Numbered from the stretch's first letter, positions 18,626 through 28,191 are shown. The stretch is DNA of 64,000 nucleotides from Crateriforma spongiae (GCF_012290005.1 NZ_JAAXMS010000005.1:558001-622000); one strand, 5' to 3'. Made by a program: numbers and translations. The notes: generated by a model from the sequence alone, not told the origin.

Positions 18626-19975
18626 TCAGGGTTTCTGCAACAGATCGGCTGCGGACTGGCACAGCTGCTGCGCCGTCGTCTCGGATTCGGCTTCGGCGAT
18701 CATGCGGACGATCGGTTCGGTGTTGCTGCCACGGACCAGCAGCCATTTGTCCCGCCAAGCCAGTCGCAAACCGTCGCCGGTGCTGGCTTCGGCATCGCCG
18801 TGCAGCTCGATCAATGCATCGAACAGTTCTGGCAAACGGTCCGCAGACACTTCCGCTTTTGACTTGTGGATGTGTAGCCGTGGAATCTGGTCGACCAATT
18901 CGGCCAGCGTCTGGTCGGTCGTGGTCATCAGATCCAAAACTTGGGCCATCGCCACAAAGCTGTCGCGGACGTATCCCACACGCGGGTCAATCGGGCCCCC
19001 GTTTCCTTCGCCGCCATACGTCGCATTCTTTGCAATCATCATGTCGGCCACATTGGCTTCGCCGACGGCGCTGCGGAAACACGGCTGGTCGGCCGCGGCG
19101 GCGATTCGTTCGCTCATCCCGCTGGTCGCGCCGTTGATGACGATCGCGCCACGCAGATCGGGTTGATTCATCGCACGCTGGACGCACAACGCCAACGTGT
19201 ATTCTTCGCCGACATAGCGGCCATCGGCATCGACCAAGGCCAGGCGATCCGCATCAGGGTCTTGGCAAAACCCAACGCTGCATCCGTATTCCTTCACGGC
19301 TTTGGCAACGTCACGCAAGTTCGTTTCGGTCGGTTCCGGCGTGTGTTCGAACTGGCCGTCGGGCGTTGCGCCCAGTGACACCACGTCGCACCCGAGTTCC
19401 TTCAACAAACGCTCGCCCAGCACGCCGCCGGCCCCGTGGTTGCTATCCAGCAGCACGCGATGCTTTGCGGCGGCAATGCGATCGCGGTCGATCGTCGCCA
19501 AGACCGCAGCCAAGTGATCGGCATGCGGATTTTCGTCGACGGTGATCTCGCCCAAGGCGTCGTGGGAAACGAAGGCGGATCGGCCATCTAGGTAGGCTTG
19601 GCGAACCGCGGCACCCTTGCTGGCATCTAAAACGCGTCCGTCACCACCAAACAGCTTGATGCCGTTGTATGCGGGCGGGTTATGGCTGGCGCTGATTTGA
19701 ACACCGCCCGCCGCACCCCGTGCCTTGACCAGAACGCCGATCGTGGGCGTCGCACAGACGTCGGCATCGATGCATTGGCGACCGCTGGCCGCAAGCGCCG
19801 CCATGATGGCCGATTTCATCATCGGCCCACTGTCACGGCCGTCGCGACCGACGACCACCGGGCCCGGCGGCAATTGTGCGGCAAACGCGGCGACATACCG
19901 CACCGCGACCTCGGGCGTCAAGTTTTCGCCGATGATGCCACGCAGTCCGCTGACGCTGATGATAAGGTCGGCCAT
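18626..19975 (-). CDS. glmM: Phosphoglucosamine mutase-like phosphohexomutase
   Basis: 449 residues from the ATG at 19975 (MADLIISVSGLRGIIGENL); sequence upstream in this frame is not family-like. All hallmarks of the alpha-D-phosphohexomutase superfamily are present: the phosphoserine loop SASHNPP (~residue 90), Mg-binding DPDADRLAL (~residue 230), the sugar-recognition GGEGNGGP loop (~315), and the C-terminal phosphate-binding RGSNTEPIVRMI (~422). GlmM converts glucosamine-6-phosphate to glucosamine-1-phosphate for peptidoglycan or LPS precursors. The length fits GlmM, but a phosphomannomutase role cannot be excluded because GEGNGG-type loops occur in archaeal-like bifunctional members. It is divergent from a second, larger phosphohexomutase at 20323. 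Confidence 0.85.
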   Translation of the reverse strand: MADLIISVSGLRGIIGENLTPEVAVRYVAAFAAQLPPGPVVVGRDGRDSGPMMKSAIMAALAASGRQCIDADVCATPTIGVLVKARGAAGGVQISASHNPPAYNGIKLFGGDGRVLDASKGAAVRQAYLDGRSAFVSHDALGEITVDENPHADHLAAVLATIDRDRIAAAKHRVLLDSNHGAGGVLGERLLKELGCDVVSLGATPDGQFEHTPEPTETNLRDVAKAVKEYGCSVGFCQDPDADRLALVDADGRYVGEEYTLALCVQRAMNQPDLRGAIVINGATSGMSERIAAAADQPCFRSAVGEANVADMMIAKNATYGGEGNGGPIDPRVGYVRDSFVAMAQVLDLMTTTDQTLAELVDQIPRLHIHKSKAEVSADRLPELFDALIELHGDAEASTGDGLRLAWRDKWLLVRGSNTEPIVRMIAEAESETTAQQLCQSAADLLQKP

Positions 19976-20322
19976 TTGTCCGCTAAAAAACCAGGAAGGA
20001 GCTGAGAAGATGGCTGGGTTCGGATGAAACCGTCGGCCAAGTTTTCGCCAATTGAAATCGCCGAAACGTTTGCCGACAACCGCCACCGTGAAATTGATAC
20101 CCCGCGAGGTTGCCGTTCGGTACGCCAGTGCTCCGTTATGAACGTATTTGGTGGTCCGGCCGAAGCATGGTGCTGTATCGGGGCCGATCGCTGCCTCGTT
20201 GCGAAAGCCCCCGCAAAACAAATAGAATCCGGAGCGTTCGACCCGTTCCCCCAACCTTCGCGTCGGAAACACCTCTCTCTCCGCCCCGTCGATATCTTCC
20301 ACGCCACCGATTTTTCCGAAAC
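19976..20322. other. Divergent intergenic region between the two phosphohexomutase genes
   Basis: 347 bases that must carry both promoters. A frame is open across it on each strand, continuing the flanking genes upstream, but neither extension looks like the protein families. No clear operator seen. Confidence 0.5.
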
Positions 20323-22146
20323 ATGAGCACGACAGAGACGAATCAGCCCGAATTGCTGCAAGCGATCGACAAGGCGCAAAAAGACGGCAAGCTGACCGAA
20401 TCGGCGGTCCAAAACATCACCGCTTGGTTGACCGAAGATCGCTATGCCGATTATCGCGACGTCGTGGCCCAACACATCCGCGATGAAAAGTGGCAAAAGC
20501 TGGACGACGTGTTCTGGACCATCATTCCCTTCGGCACCGGTGGCCGTCGCGGCCGGATGTACGAAATCGGGAGCAACGCCATTAACGACCGAACCATCGG
20601 CGAAAGTGCCCAAGGTCTGGCGGACTATGTCGTCCAACATGTCGGCGGCGATGACCTGTCGTGTGCGATCGCTTATGACACGCGACACAAATCACGTCAC
20701 TTTGCCGAACTGTGCGCCGGCATCATGGTGGCCGCGGGATTCAAGGTCTACTTCTTGGACGACTATCGAGCCACGCCTCAGTTGTCGTTTGCGGTTCGCG
20801 AAAAGAACTGTGATTGCGGCATCATGGTGACCGCCAGCCACAATCCGCCCAGTGACAACGCGGTGAAGGTGTATTGGTCGACTGGCGGTCAAGTCTTGCC
20901 GCCTCACGACAAGGCGATCATCGACAAGGTGATGTCGTGCCAAGACATCCGCGTCGCGCCGTTCGATGAAGCGTTGGCCGATGGTCGTGTGGAAATCATC
21001 ACCGACGAAATCGATACGAAATTCATCGACGCCGCTGCGGCGTGCCGGTTCAAAGGCCCGCGGGATGCCAAAATTCTGTATTCACCGCTGCATGGTGTGG
21101 GCGCGGCGGCTGTCGTTCCATTGTTGAAACGCGACGGCTTCGATGATGTGACGGTGTATGAACCGCACGCCGAACCCAGCGGCGATTTTCCGAACGTCCC
21201 GGGACACGTGTCCAACCCGGAAAACACGGCCGTGTTTGAAAAGCCGATCGAAGCGGCAAAGGCTGGCGGATTTGATGTCGTACTGGCGACCGACCCGGAT
21301 TGCGACCGTTTGGGCGTGGCGGCGCCGCTGACCACGGACGTCCAAGGCGAATGGGCGACCTTCAATGGCAACCAGATCGGTGCAATTCTGACCCAGTTCG
21401 TGCTTTCCAAAGCCAAGGAAGCGGGCAAGCTGAATCCACAAAAGTACGTGATCAAAACGTTGGTGACGACGGAGCTGATTCGTCGCATTGCCGCATCGTT
21501 CGACGTTCGCTGTGAAGGCGATCTGTTGGTCGGATTCAAGTACATCGCCGAAGTCGTGGATCGCGAAGGCCCCGATGATTTTCTGTTCGGCACCGAAGAA
21601 TCGCACGGCTATCTGGTCGGACAATATTGCCGTGATAAAGACGGTGCCGTTGCCTGCATGTTGATCAGCGAACTGGCGGCGGAATTGAAAGCGGCCGGAA
21701 AGTCGATGCACGAGTACTTGAATGATCTGTACCGCCAACATGGGTTGCACCGCGAAAGTCTGGTCAACGTGTTCATGGAAGGCAGCGAAGGCATGGCTGC
21801 GATGCAGCGGCTGATGGCCGCATTCCGCAACGACCCGCCGAAATCGTTGGCCTCGATCGATGTGGCCGCGGTGCGTGATTACCAAGCGAACACGACGACC
21901 AGCATTGCCGACGGCAGCACCAGCCCGCTGGCCGGCCCGAACGGCAATCTGATCATCATGGACTTGGCCGACGAAGGAAACTATGTCGCGGTGCGTCCCA
22001 GCGGCACCGAGCCGAAAGTGAAGTTCTATATGTTCACGCGTCTTTCGCCCGAACAGTCCCAAGACTTGGACCAAGCGGGTAAGACCTTGGATGAACGCGT
22101 CGCCAGTCTGGAAGCCGACATCCGTGCTTTCGCACAGAAGGTCTAG
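20323..22146 (+). CDS. Phospho-sugar mutase (phosphoglucomutase/phosphomannomutase, PGM2-like)
   Basis: 607 residues from ATG 20323 (MSTTETNQPELLQ), the length of the PGM2/PgcA-type phosphoglucomutases. The N-terminal helix region precedes RRGRMYEIGSNAIND. The phosphoserine loop is TASHNPPSDNAVKVYW, the metal loop DPDCDRLGVAA, the sugar loop GTEESHGY and the phosphate-binding loop RPSGTEPKVKFYM. It interconverts hexose-1- and hexose-6-phosphates; GTEESHG favours glucose in this subfamily. The metal ABC importer genes begin only 2 bp after its stop codon, so it is probably the first gene of that transcript. Confidence 0.92.
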   Translation: MSTTETNQPELLQAIDKAQKDGKLTESAVQNITAWLTEDRYADYRDVVAQHIRDEKWQKLDDVFWTIIPFGTGGRRGRMYEIGSNAINDRTIGESAQGLADYVVQHVGGDDLSCAIAYDTRHKSRHFAELCAGIMVAAGFKVYFLDDYRATPQLSFAVREKNCDCGIMVTASHNPPSDNAVKVYWSTGGQVLPPHDKAIIDKVMSCQDIRVAPFDEALADGRVEIITDEIDTKFIDAAAACRFKGPRDAKILYSPLHGVGAAAVVPLLKRDGFDDVTVYEPHAEPSGDFPNVPGHVSNPENTAVFEKPIEAAKAGGFDVVLATDPDCDRLGVAAPLTTDVQGEWATFNGNQIGAILTQFVLSKAKEAGKLNPQKYVIKTLVTTELIRRIAASFDVRCEGDLLVGFKYIAEVVDREGPDDFLFGTEESHGYLVGQYCRDKDGAVACMLISELAAELKAAGKSMHEYLNDLYRQHGLHRESLVNVFMEGSEGMAAMQRLMAAFRNDPPKSLASIDVAAVRDYQANTTTSIADGSTSPLAGPNGNLIIMDLADEGNYVAVRPSGTEPKVKFYMFTRLSPEQSQDLDQAGKTLDERVASLEADIRAFAQKV

Positions 22147-22148
22147 CG

Positions 22149-23183
22149 ATGTCATCGCGACGCACGCCGCACACCGTTAATGCACCGCCGCGATGCTTGG
22201 GTATCGGTTTTTTGGTGTTCATCACTTGTTGGATTGGGTGCGGTAAACCGTCTGACAGTCAATCGAAAACGACCGGCTCCGGTGCAATGATCCGTGTCAT
22301 TGCGACGACGGGCATGGTGGCTGACTTGGCCCGTGCGGTCGGCGGGGATCGCGTTGACGTGGTCCAGGTGATCGGTGCCGGCGTTGACCCGCACTTGTAC
22401 AATCCGTCGCGTGACGACGTGGCGTTGATCATGTCGGGTGACCTGATCTTTTATTCCGGATTGATGCTGGAAGGAAAACTGGCGGACACCCTGGTCCAGG
22501 TCGGACGCAGCAAGCCCGTTTATGCGGTCACCGAGAGGATCGACAAGGAATACTTGTTGATGCCAGATGACGCTGCGGGGCATGCCGATCCACACGTGTG
22601 GATGGACGCGTCCGCTTGGTCGCAGTGCGTCGACGTTGTCGCGGAAGCCTTGGCCGAATTTTCGGGCGACGATGCCGAAGCGTTCCGGCAAAATGCGTCG
22701 GCGTATCAGTCGGAATTGGAAGAATTGCACCAGTATGCCAAGGAAACCTTGGCGACGATTCCCAGGGAAAGCCGGGTGATGATCACATCACACGATGCGT
22801 TCAACTATTTTGGTCGTGCCTACGATTTGGAAGTCTTGGGCGTGCAAGGCCTTTCGACCGAATCGGAAGCGGGCCTGCAGCAGATCAATGAATTGGTCGA
22901 TTTGTTGGTGCAGCGGAAAGTACAGGCGGTGTTTACCGAAAGCAGTGTGTCGCCCAAAAACATCAAGGCCTTGATCGAAGGTGCCGCCGCACAGGGGTTC
23001 GAGATTCGGTTGGGCGGCGTTTTGTTTTCCGATGCAATGGGGCCGCAAGGGACTTACGAAGGAACCTACGTTGGCATGCTGGATCACAACGTGACGACCG
23101 TCGCGCGTGCGTTAGGCGGCCAGGCACCAGAATCGGGAATGCAGGGCAAATTGAACTCCGTCAAAGAACACCCATCGTCATGA
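22149..23183 (+). CDS. Metal ABC transporter substrate-binding lipoprotein (Mn/Fe type, cluster A-1)
   Basis: A 344-residue ZnuA/PsaA-family protein (PF01297). The N-terminus has a hydrophobic stretch ending in lipobox-like WIGC, so it is probably a membrane-anchored lipoprotein. The four metal ligands can be placed by analogy with PsaA: His in DPHLYNPS, His in ADPHVWMD, Glu in FTESSVSP and Asp in LFSDAMGP. A His-His-Glu-Asp set is typical of Mn(II)/Fe(II)-binding members, whereas zinc-type ZnuA uses a third His. It follows a phosphoglucomutase at 2 bp and overlaps the ATPase gene by 4 bp (ATGA). Confidence 0.9.
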   Translation: MSSRRTPHTVNAPPRCLGIGFLVFITCWIGCGKPSDSQSKTTGSGAMIRVIATTGMVADLARAVGGDRVDVVQVIGAGVDPHLYNPSRDDVALIMSGDLIFYSGLMLEGKLADTLVQVGRSKPVYAVTERIDKEYLLMPDDAAGHADPHVWMDASAWSQCVDVVAEALAEFSGDDAEAFRQNASAYQSELEELHQYAKETLATIPRESRVMITSHDAFNYFGRAYDLEVLGVQGLSTESEAGLQQINELVDLLVQRKVQAVFTESSVSPKNIKALIEGAAAQGFEIRLGGVLFSDAMGPQGTYEGTYVGMLDHNVTTVARALGGQAPESGMQGKLNSVKEHPSS

Positions 23184-24037
23184 CCGCCACCGGTTCCACC
23201 GTCAACGCAGCGTCGTCCGGCGCATCATCTTCAAATGGAACGTCATCCAGCGGTACTGCGGTGACCGCCGACACGTCGGTTCCCTTGTCGGTGGATGACC
23301 TGACCGTGGCGTATCACCGCAAACCGGTCATCTGGGATGTGGGGTTTGATCTGCCCGCCGGATCGCTGGTCGGCGTGATCGGTCCAAACGGGGCGGGTAA
23401 GAGCACGTTGTTGAAGGCGATCATGGACCTGGTGCCACGCGCGTCGGGCCGAGTTCGCGTGTTCGGTGACACTTACAAGCATCAGCGTAGTCGCGTCGGT
23501 TACGTTCCCCAGCGCGAAACGGTCGACTGGGATTTTCCAGTGGATGCGTTGGAGGTCGTCACGATGGGGCTGTACCGGCAAATCGGCTGGTGCATGCCGG
23601 TACGCAAAAAACATCGTCGGGCGGCGATGGATGCACTGGAACAAGTCGGCATCCCGCATTTGGCGAAACGTCAAATCAGTCAACTGTCCGGCGGACAACA
23701 ACAACGGACCTTCTTGGCTCGCGCGTTGGTCCAAAACGCGGATCTGTATTTGATGGACGAACCGTTCGCGGCGGTCGATGCGGCCACCGAGCGAGCGATT
23801 GTTGAGATCTTGCGACAGATGAAGGCGTTGCAAAAGACGGTGGTCGTCATCCATCACGATTTGCAAACCGTGGCGGACTTTTTCGACTACGTCGTTCTGT
23901 TGAACATGCGCGTGGTTGCCCATGGTCCGGTCGACGAAGTGTTCACGTCGGAGAATCTTCAAAAGACTTATGGCGGACGTCTGACGCTGTTGGACGAAGT
24001 CACCGAAGCGATGCGGCGAAGGGAACGCAGTCTGTGA
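23180..24037 (+). CDS. Metal ABC transporter ATP-binding protein
   Basis: A 285-residue ABC ATPase of the Mn/Zn/Fe family. The first ~35 residues are a Ser/Thr/Ala-rich extension. Walker A is GPNGAGKST (~residue 73), the Q-loop is YVPQRETVDWDFPV (the VDWDFP variant is typical of manganese and zinc ATPases), the signature is LSGGQQQR (~172), Walker B is LYLMDEPFAAVD and the switch His is in VVIHHDLQTV. It powers uptake through the two permeases that follow. Translationally coupled to the binding protein. Confidence 0.95.
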   Translation: MTATGSTVNAASSGASSSNGTSSSGTAVTADTSVPLSVDDLTVAYHRKPVIWDVGFDLPAGSLVGVIGPNGAGKSTLLKAIMDLVPRASGRVRVFGDTYKHQRSRVGYVPQRETVDWDFPVDALEVVTMGLYRQIGWCMPVRKKHRRAAMDALEQVGIPHLAKRQISQLSGGQQQRTFLARALVQNADLYLMDEPFAAVDAATERAIVEILRQMKALQKTVVVIHHDLQTVADFFDYVVLLNMRVVAHGPVDEVFTSENLQKTYGGRLTLLDEVTEAMRRRERSL

Positions 24038-24071
24038 TTCGTCGGCGACGTTTCGCGACTTCATCAAGAAT

Positions 24072-25649
24072 ATGTTTATCGGTGGTTTTCTACGTGGGTT
24101 TCTCAGACGTCCGTTCAATTCGGCGGCCGTGGGTTTGGTGATTTTGGTGTTGCTGATATCGGTCGCGTCTGGACCGACAGCTTTTGGCGCCGAAGGCACG
24201 TCGACGTTGACCGATCGCAGTGTGACTTGGCCGACCTGGTCGCAGTGGCAACGCGTTCTGACCTTTCGCGATTACAACAGCCGTGTGGTGATTTTGGGTA
24301 CCGCGGTGCTGGGTTGCGCCGGCGGGCTTGTCGGCAGTTTTACGTTGCTGCGCGGGCGTGCCTTGCTGGGCGATGCGATCAGTCACGCCAGTTTGCCGGG
24401 GATCGCGTTGGCGTTTTTGATTGCCAGCGCGGCCGGTTTGGATGGAAAGTCGCTGCCCACGTTGTTGTTCGGCGCGACGATCAGCGGCCTGATCGGTGTG
24501 GCCGTGATCCTGTTGATACGTAATCTGACTCGATTGCATGAAGACGCCGCGCTGGGGATCGTGCTGAGTGTTTTCTTCGGCGCCGGCATCGCGCTGTTGG
24601 GGATCGTGCAGCAGACTCAGACGGGACACGCCGCCGGGTTGGAAGCCTTCATCTATGGCAAAACCGCATCGATGGGTTTGGCCGATGCAAAGTGGATCAT
24701 CGCGGCTTCCGGTGTCGCGGTCACGCTGTGCGTGTTGCTGTTCAAAGAATTCAAGCTGTTGTGCTTCGACGAATCTTTTGCCGCTTCACGTGGGTTGCCC
24801 GTGTTGTTGCTGGACATCGCGTTGATGTCGCTGGTCGTCGCCGTTTCGATCGTTGGTCTGCAAGCGGTCGGATTGGTCTTGATGATTGCGTTGTTGGTCA
24901 TCCCCGCTGCGGCCGCGCGGTTTTGGACTCAGCGGATGGCCCCGATGACGTTGATCGCGGCGACGTTGGGCGCGATCAGCGGAATCATCGGCGCTGCGAT
25001 GAGTGCGTTGTTTTCCAAGCTGCCATCGGGCGCGATGATTGTCCTGGTTTGCACGGCATTCTTTGCTTTCAGCATGTTCCTGGGGCCACAGAAGGGCATC
25101 CTGGGACGGACGCTGCGACGTTTGCGCTTGAACCGCAAAATTGAACGCCAGCATTTGTTGCGGGCGATTTACGAAACCTTGGAACGTGATGCGTCGGGGG
25201 TTCCCGATCGATTCCGTGAATTTCTGTCGATGCAAACGCTGTTGCCGGTCCGCAGTTGGACGCCGCGGCAATTGGAACGCACGATTGATCGTGCCCAAGA
25301 CGACGATTTGGTTCGGTTCCGTGACCGCGACCAGCACGTCCGATTGACGCGAGCCGGGGTCAATGAGGCGGCTCGGCTGACGCGTCAGCACCGCCTGTGG
25401 GAACTGTATCTGATCAATTACGCGGACATCGCACCGGGACGCGTTGATCGCGACGCCGATGCGATCGAACACGTGTTGGAACCCGAAGTGGTCGCGGAAC
25501 TGGAAGATCTTCTGCAACATTCGCCCAGTCGTGTGCAGGTTCCCGAAAGCCCGCACCGTTTGGACCACGGCGGCGCTGAAGCCACCGGCTCCGGTGCAAA
25601 GATTAGCGTGGATGATTCCGTCTCCGATTCGCGGGAGACGTCGCCGTGA
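24072..25649 (+). CDS. Metal ABC permease fused to a C-terminal DtxR/MntR-like domain (first subunit)
   Basis: 525 residues. Residues ~1-60 contain an extra N-terminal hydrophobic segment. Residues ~75-345 are an ABC-3 family permease (LRGRALLGDAISHASLPGIALAFLI; LLIRNLTRLHEDAALGIVLSVFFGAGIALL; GLQAVGLVLMIALLVIPAAAARF) with eight or nine helices. From ~350 it turns into a soluble winged-helix-like region and then an iron-dependent-repressor C-terminal domain: LTRAGVNEAARLTRQHRLWELYL with IEHVLEPEVVAELEDLL. The His/Glu of HRLWE and Glu-His of AIEH correspond to DtxR/MntR metal ligands. Stop overlaps the next start (GTGA). Confidence 0.92.
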   Translation: MFIGGFLRGFLRRPFNSAAVGLVILVLLISVASGPTAFGAEGTSTLTDRSVTWPTWSQWQRVLTFRDYNSRVVILGTAVLGCAGGLVGSFTLLRGRALLGDAISHASLPGIALAFLIASAAGLDGKSLPTLLFGATISGLIGVAVILLIRNLTRLHEDAALGIVLSVFFGAGIALLGIVQQTQTGHAAGLEAFIYGKTASMGLADAKWIIAASGVAVTLCVLLFKEFKLLCFDESFAASRGLPVLLLDIALMSLVVAVSIVGLQAVGLVLMIALLVIPAAAARFWTQRMAPMTLIAATLGAISGIIGAAMSALFSKLPSGAMIVLVCTAFFAFSMFLGPQKGILGRTLRRLRLNRKIERQHLLRAIYETLERDASGVPDRFREFLSMQTLLPVRSWTPRQLERTIDRAQDDDLVRFRDRDQHVRLTRAGVNEAARLTRQHRLWELYLINYADIAPGRVDRDADAIEHVLEPEVVAELEDLLQHSPSRVQVPESPHRLDHGGAEATGSGAKISVDDSVSDSRETSP

Positions 25650-27073
25650 TTCGTGACATGATCGAACCGCTGAACACGCTGACGTGGGAACTGGACGGCT
25701 GGATCATTGTCGCCGGCGTGCTTTGCGCCGTGTCCTGCGCGCTGTTGGGCAACTTCTTGGTGTTACGGCGCATGAGCCTGCTTGGCGACGCGGTTACCCA
25801 TGCGGTTTTGCCCGGTTTGGCGGTCGCATTTTTCATCAGCGACAGTCGTTCCAGCGTGCCGATGTTTTTGGGCGCGGTGATCGTGGGCGTCCTGACTGCT
25901 TTGTTCACCGAATGGATACGCCGAGCCGGCAGCGTGGATGAAGGCGCATCGATGGGCGTGGTGTTCACATCGTTGTTCGCGTTAGGCTTGATCTTGGTCG
26001 TTCAGGCCGCCGATCACGTGGATCTGGATCCGGGATGCGTGTTGTATGGGGCCATCGAACTGACGCCGCTGGATCGCTTGGACACTGTTTTCGGGTCGAT
26101 CCCTCGTGCGGTGGTCGTGCTTGCTGTCGTGATGTTGGTCAACCTGGCGTTCTTGCTGTTCTTTTACAAAGAGCTGAAGGTCAGTTCGTTTGACCCGGGA
26201 CTGTCCACGACCATGGGGTTCAGTTCGACCCTGATCCACTACGTGTTGATGGTATTGGTAGCCGTGACGGCGGTGGCCAGTTTTGAAAGCGTCGGAAACA
26301 TCTTGGTTGTCGCCATGTTTGTCGTTCCGCCGGCGGCCGCGTTCCTATTGACCGATCGGCTGGGACGAATGATCGCGATCAGCACCGTGTTGGCGATCAT
26401 CAGCGCGGTGTCGGGGCACATCGGTGCGATCGCGGTTCCCGCAGGTTTTGGTTACCGCAGCACATCGACCGCCGGCATGATGGCGGTGTCCGCCGGCGTT
26501 TTGTTGGCCGCCGCCGCGTTGTTCGGACCGCGACACGGCATCCTGGTCCGTTTGGTGCGTCGTCGGTTGTTGGCGTTGCGAATCTTGTGCGACGATGTTT
26601 GTGCGTATTTGTTTCGATTGGGGGAACGGCAAACGGTGGATGCTGCCGGTGCGGGTGAACTGGCGGCCAATCTGTTGACCGGCAAATTGCCGTTGCACTT
26701 GGCCACGACGATTTTGCGGATCAACGGACAAGTATCGCGTGACGGCGACTCGTTTCGTCTGACGGATTCCGGTCGTTCGCGAGCCCAACAGCTGGTGCGT
26801 TCGCACCGTTTGTGGGAACAGTACTTGGTCGAACGAGCGGGATTGGACCAGGAAAGAATCCACGACAAGGCGGAGCGTCTGGAACACTTCACGGATCTGG
26901 AACTGCGGTCACGTTTGGATGACGAAACGGACCGACCAACCCTGGACCCACACGGTGCAGAAATTCCCGATGAACGGGTCGAAGCCGAAGATCGTGGTGA
27001 AGAGCCGGCTGAGGCCGAAAGCCAGAATCGTAACGATCGGACCTCCGACGATCGGATGCGTTCGAACGAGTAG
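25646..27073 (+). CDS. Metal ABC permease fused to a C-terminal DtxR/MntR-like domain (second subunit)
   Basis: 475 residues from a GTG start overlapping the upstream stop; an internal ATG four codons later is possible. Residues ~15-300 are an ABC-3 permease (LRRMSLLGDAVTHAVLPGLAVAFFI; SVDEGASMGVVFTSLFALGLI; SVGNILVVAMFVVPPAAAFLL). The C-terminal ~150 residues match the DtxR-type metal-binding/dimerisation domain very well: RLTDSGRSRAQQLVRSHRLW, then ERLEHFTDLELRSRLDDE and PTLDPHGAEIP, almost the text-book sequence. The conserved HRLWE and ERLEH metal-ligand positions are intact. It probably pairs with the previous permease. The last ~45 residues are acidic and disordered. Confidence 0.92.
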   Translation: MIRDMIEPLNTLTWELDGWIIVAGVLCAVSCALLGNFLVLRRMSLLGDAVTHAVLPGLAVAFFISDSRSSVPMFLGAVIVGVLTALFTEWIRRAGSVDEGASMGVVFTSLFALGLILVVQAADHVDLDPGCVLYGAIELTPLDRLDTVFGSIPRAVVVLAVVMLVNLAFLLFFYKELKVSSFDPGLSTTMGFSSTLIHYVLMVLVAVTAVASFESVGNILVVAMFVVPPAAAFLLTDRLGRMIAISTVLAIISAVSGHIGAIAVPAGFGYRSTSTAGMMAVSAGVLLAAAALFGPRHGILVRLVRRRLLALRILCDDVCAYLFRLGERQTVDAAGAGELAANLLTGKLPLHLATTILRINGQVSRDGDSFRLTDSGRSRAQQLVRSHRLWEQYLVERAGLDQERIHDKAERLEHFTDLELRSRLDDETDRPTLDPHGAEIPDERVEAEDRGEEPAEAESQNRNDRTSDDRMRSNE

Positions 27074-27292
27074 CTAGGCTTGGCGACGCGGCGTTGCCGG
27101 CGGCCATCGCCGGGACGGCTGCGATCTGGTGTTTCGGATCAGTGCGTCAGCTTGGCTGATTGAGCCGGCCGGCTCGGGCGATCATACTGCTGCTGTCCCT
27201 GCCCGGCGGATGGCATTCTGATTCCGCCGTAAAGCACACCTTTTGGTACTGCCCCACCCCTTCCTTTTGCATCTCCAGGAGCAACCTGCCTG

Positions 27293-28063
27293 ATGGTCCT
27301 TTCGATTTCCCGCCGCCGCATTTTTGCCGGCCTTGCCGTGGCTTTGGCCGCCGTCACCGTTACCCATTTCACCGTCGCATCGGCCGATGACACCGCCGCC
27401 CCATCGCCGTCGCCCGAGCTGAAGCCGATTTTCAACGGAGAAGATCTGTCCGGCTGGGATGGCGATTCTCGATTGTGGTCCGTCCGCGACGGAGTGATCC
27501 ACGGCGAGACCACCCCCGAAAATCCCTCCAAGGGCAACACGTTCTTGATCTGGGAAGGCGGCAATGTTGGCGATTTCGAATTGCGTTTGTCGTTCCGCTG
27601 CAGCGTGACGAACAATTCCGGGATCCAGTACCGGTCGACTCGGGTCACCGAAGGCAAGCAGGCCACCAATGATTGGGTCGTCAAAGGCTATCAGCACGAA
27701 GTCCGCAACGAAGAAGACTTTCCGAACGTTCCCAGCTTCATCTACGACGAAAAAGGCAGCCGGAAACGCATGTGCATGGTCGGCGAAGTCGCCGTCTGGG
27801 ATGCCGACGGCAAAAAGGTGTTGCGTGACGATCTGATCGACCAAGCCGGGTTCAAAGAACTGATGAAGGTCGACGACTGGAACGACGTCGTCATCATCGC
27901 CAAAGGCAACAACATCAAACACTACCTGAACGGCCGTCTGGTGTTGGACTTCACCGACAAGCATCCCGAAAAGGCCTTGTCCGAAGGCGTTTTGGCTCTT
28001 CAGCTTCACGGCGGGAAGCCAATGTGGACGGAATTCAAAGACGTCCGATTGGCCCAGTTCTAG
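27293..28063 (+). CDS. Exported DUF1080 protein (3-keto-disaccharide hydrolase-like fold)
   Basis: 256 residues with a basic, twin-arginine-like signal peptide (SISRRRIFAGLAVALAAVTVT). The mature part is a single DUF1080 domain with a concanavalin-like beta sandwich: PIFNGEDLSGWDGDSRLWSV, FELRLSFRCSVTNNSGIQYR, YQHEVRNEED, KHYLNGRLVLDFTD and ALQLHGGKPMWTEFKDVRL. Some family members hydrolyse 3-keto-glycosides (PF06439), and the family is greatly expanded in planctomycetes, so the exact substrate is unknown. It is a single gene closed by a strong terminator at 28142. Confidence 0.92.
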   Translation: MVLSISRRRIFAGLAVALAAVTVTHFTVASADDTAAPSPSPELKPIFNGEDLSGWDGDSRLWSVRDGVIHGETTPENPSKGNTFLIWEGGNVGDFELRLSFRCSVTNNSGIQYRSTRVTEGKQATNDWVVKGYQHEVRNEEDFPNVPSFIYDEKGSRKRMCMVGEVAVWDADGKKVLRDDLIDQAGFKELMKVDDWNDVVIIAKGNNIKHYLNGRLVLDFTDKHPEKALSEGVLALQLHGGKPMWTEFKDVRLAQF

Positions 28064-28141
28064 ACCCCAGCGTCGCCCAGTGGCGGTCAGGTCGCGGGCG
28101 GGAAAAGCGCTGCCGCGGCCCGGACGCACCTAGTTCATCGT

Positions 28142-28191
28142 AAACGGCGATGGTTTCGAGACATCTCGAGACCATCGCCGTTTTTTTCGTG
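28142..28191 (+). terminator. Strong intrinsic terminator
   Basis: An ~18-bp stem: AAACGGCGATGGTTTCGAG (28142-28160), loop ACAT, and the complementary arm starting CTCGAGACCATCGCC (28165), with one G-U type mismatch, followed by a run of seven T. It ends the DUF1080 transcript. Confidence 0.9.

Noticed and set aside
22149-23183. Zinc-specific ZnuA
   Set aside because: The His-rich loop of ZnuA is missing and the third ligand position is Glu (FTESSV), as in manganese/iron binders.
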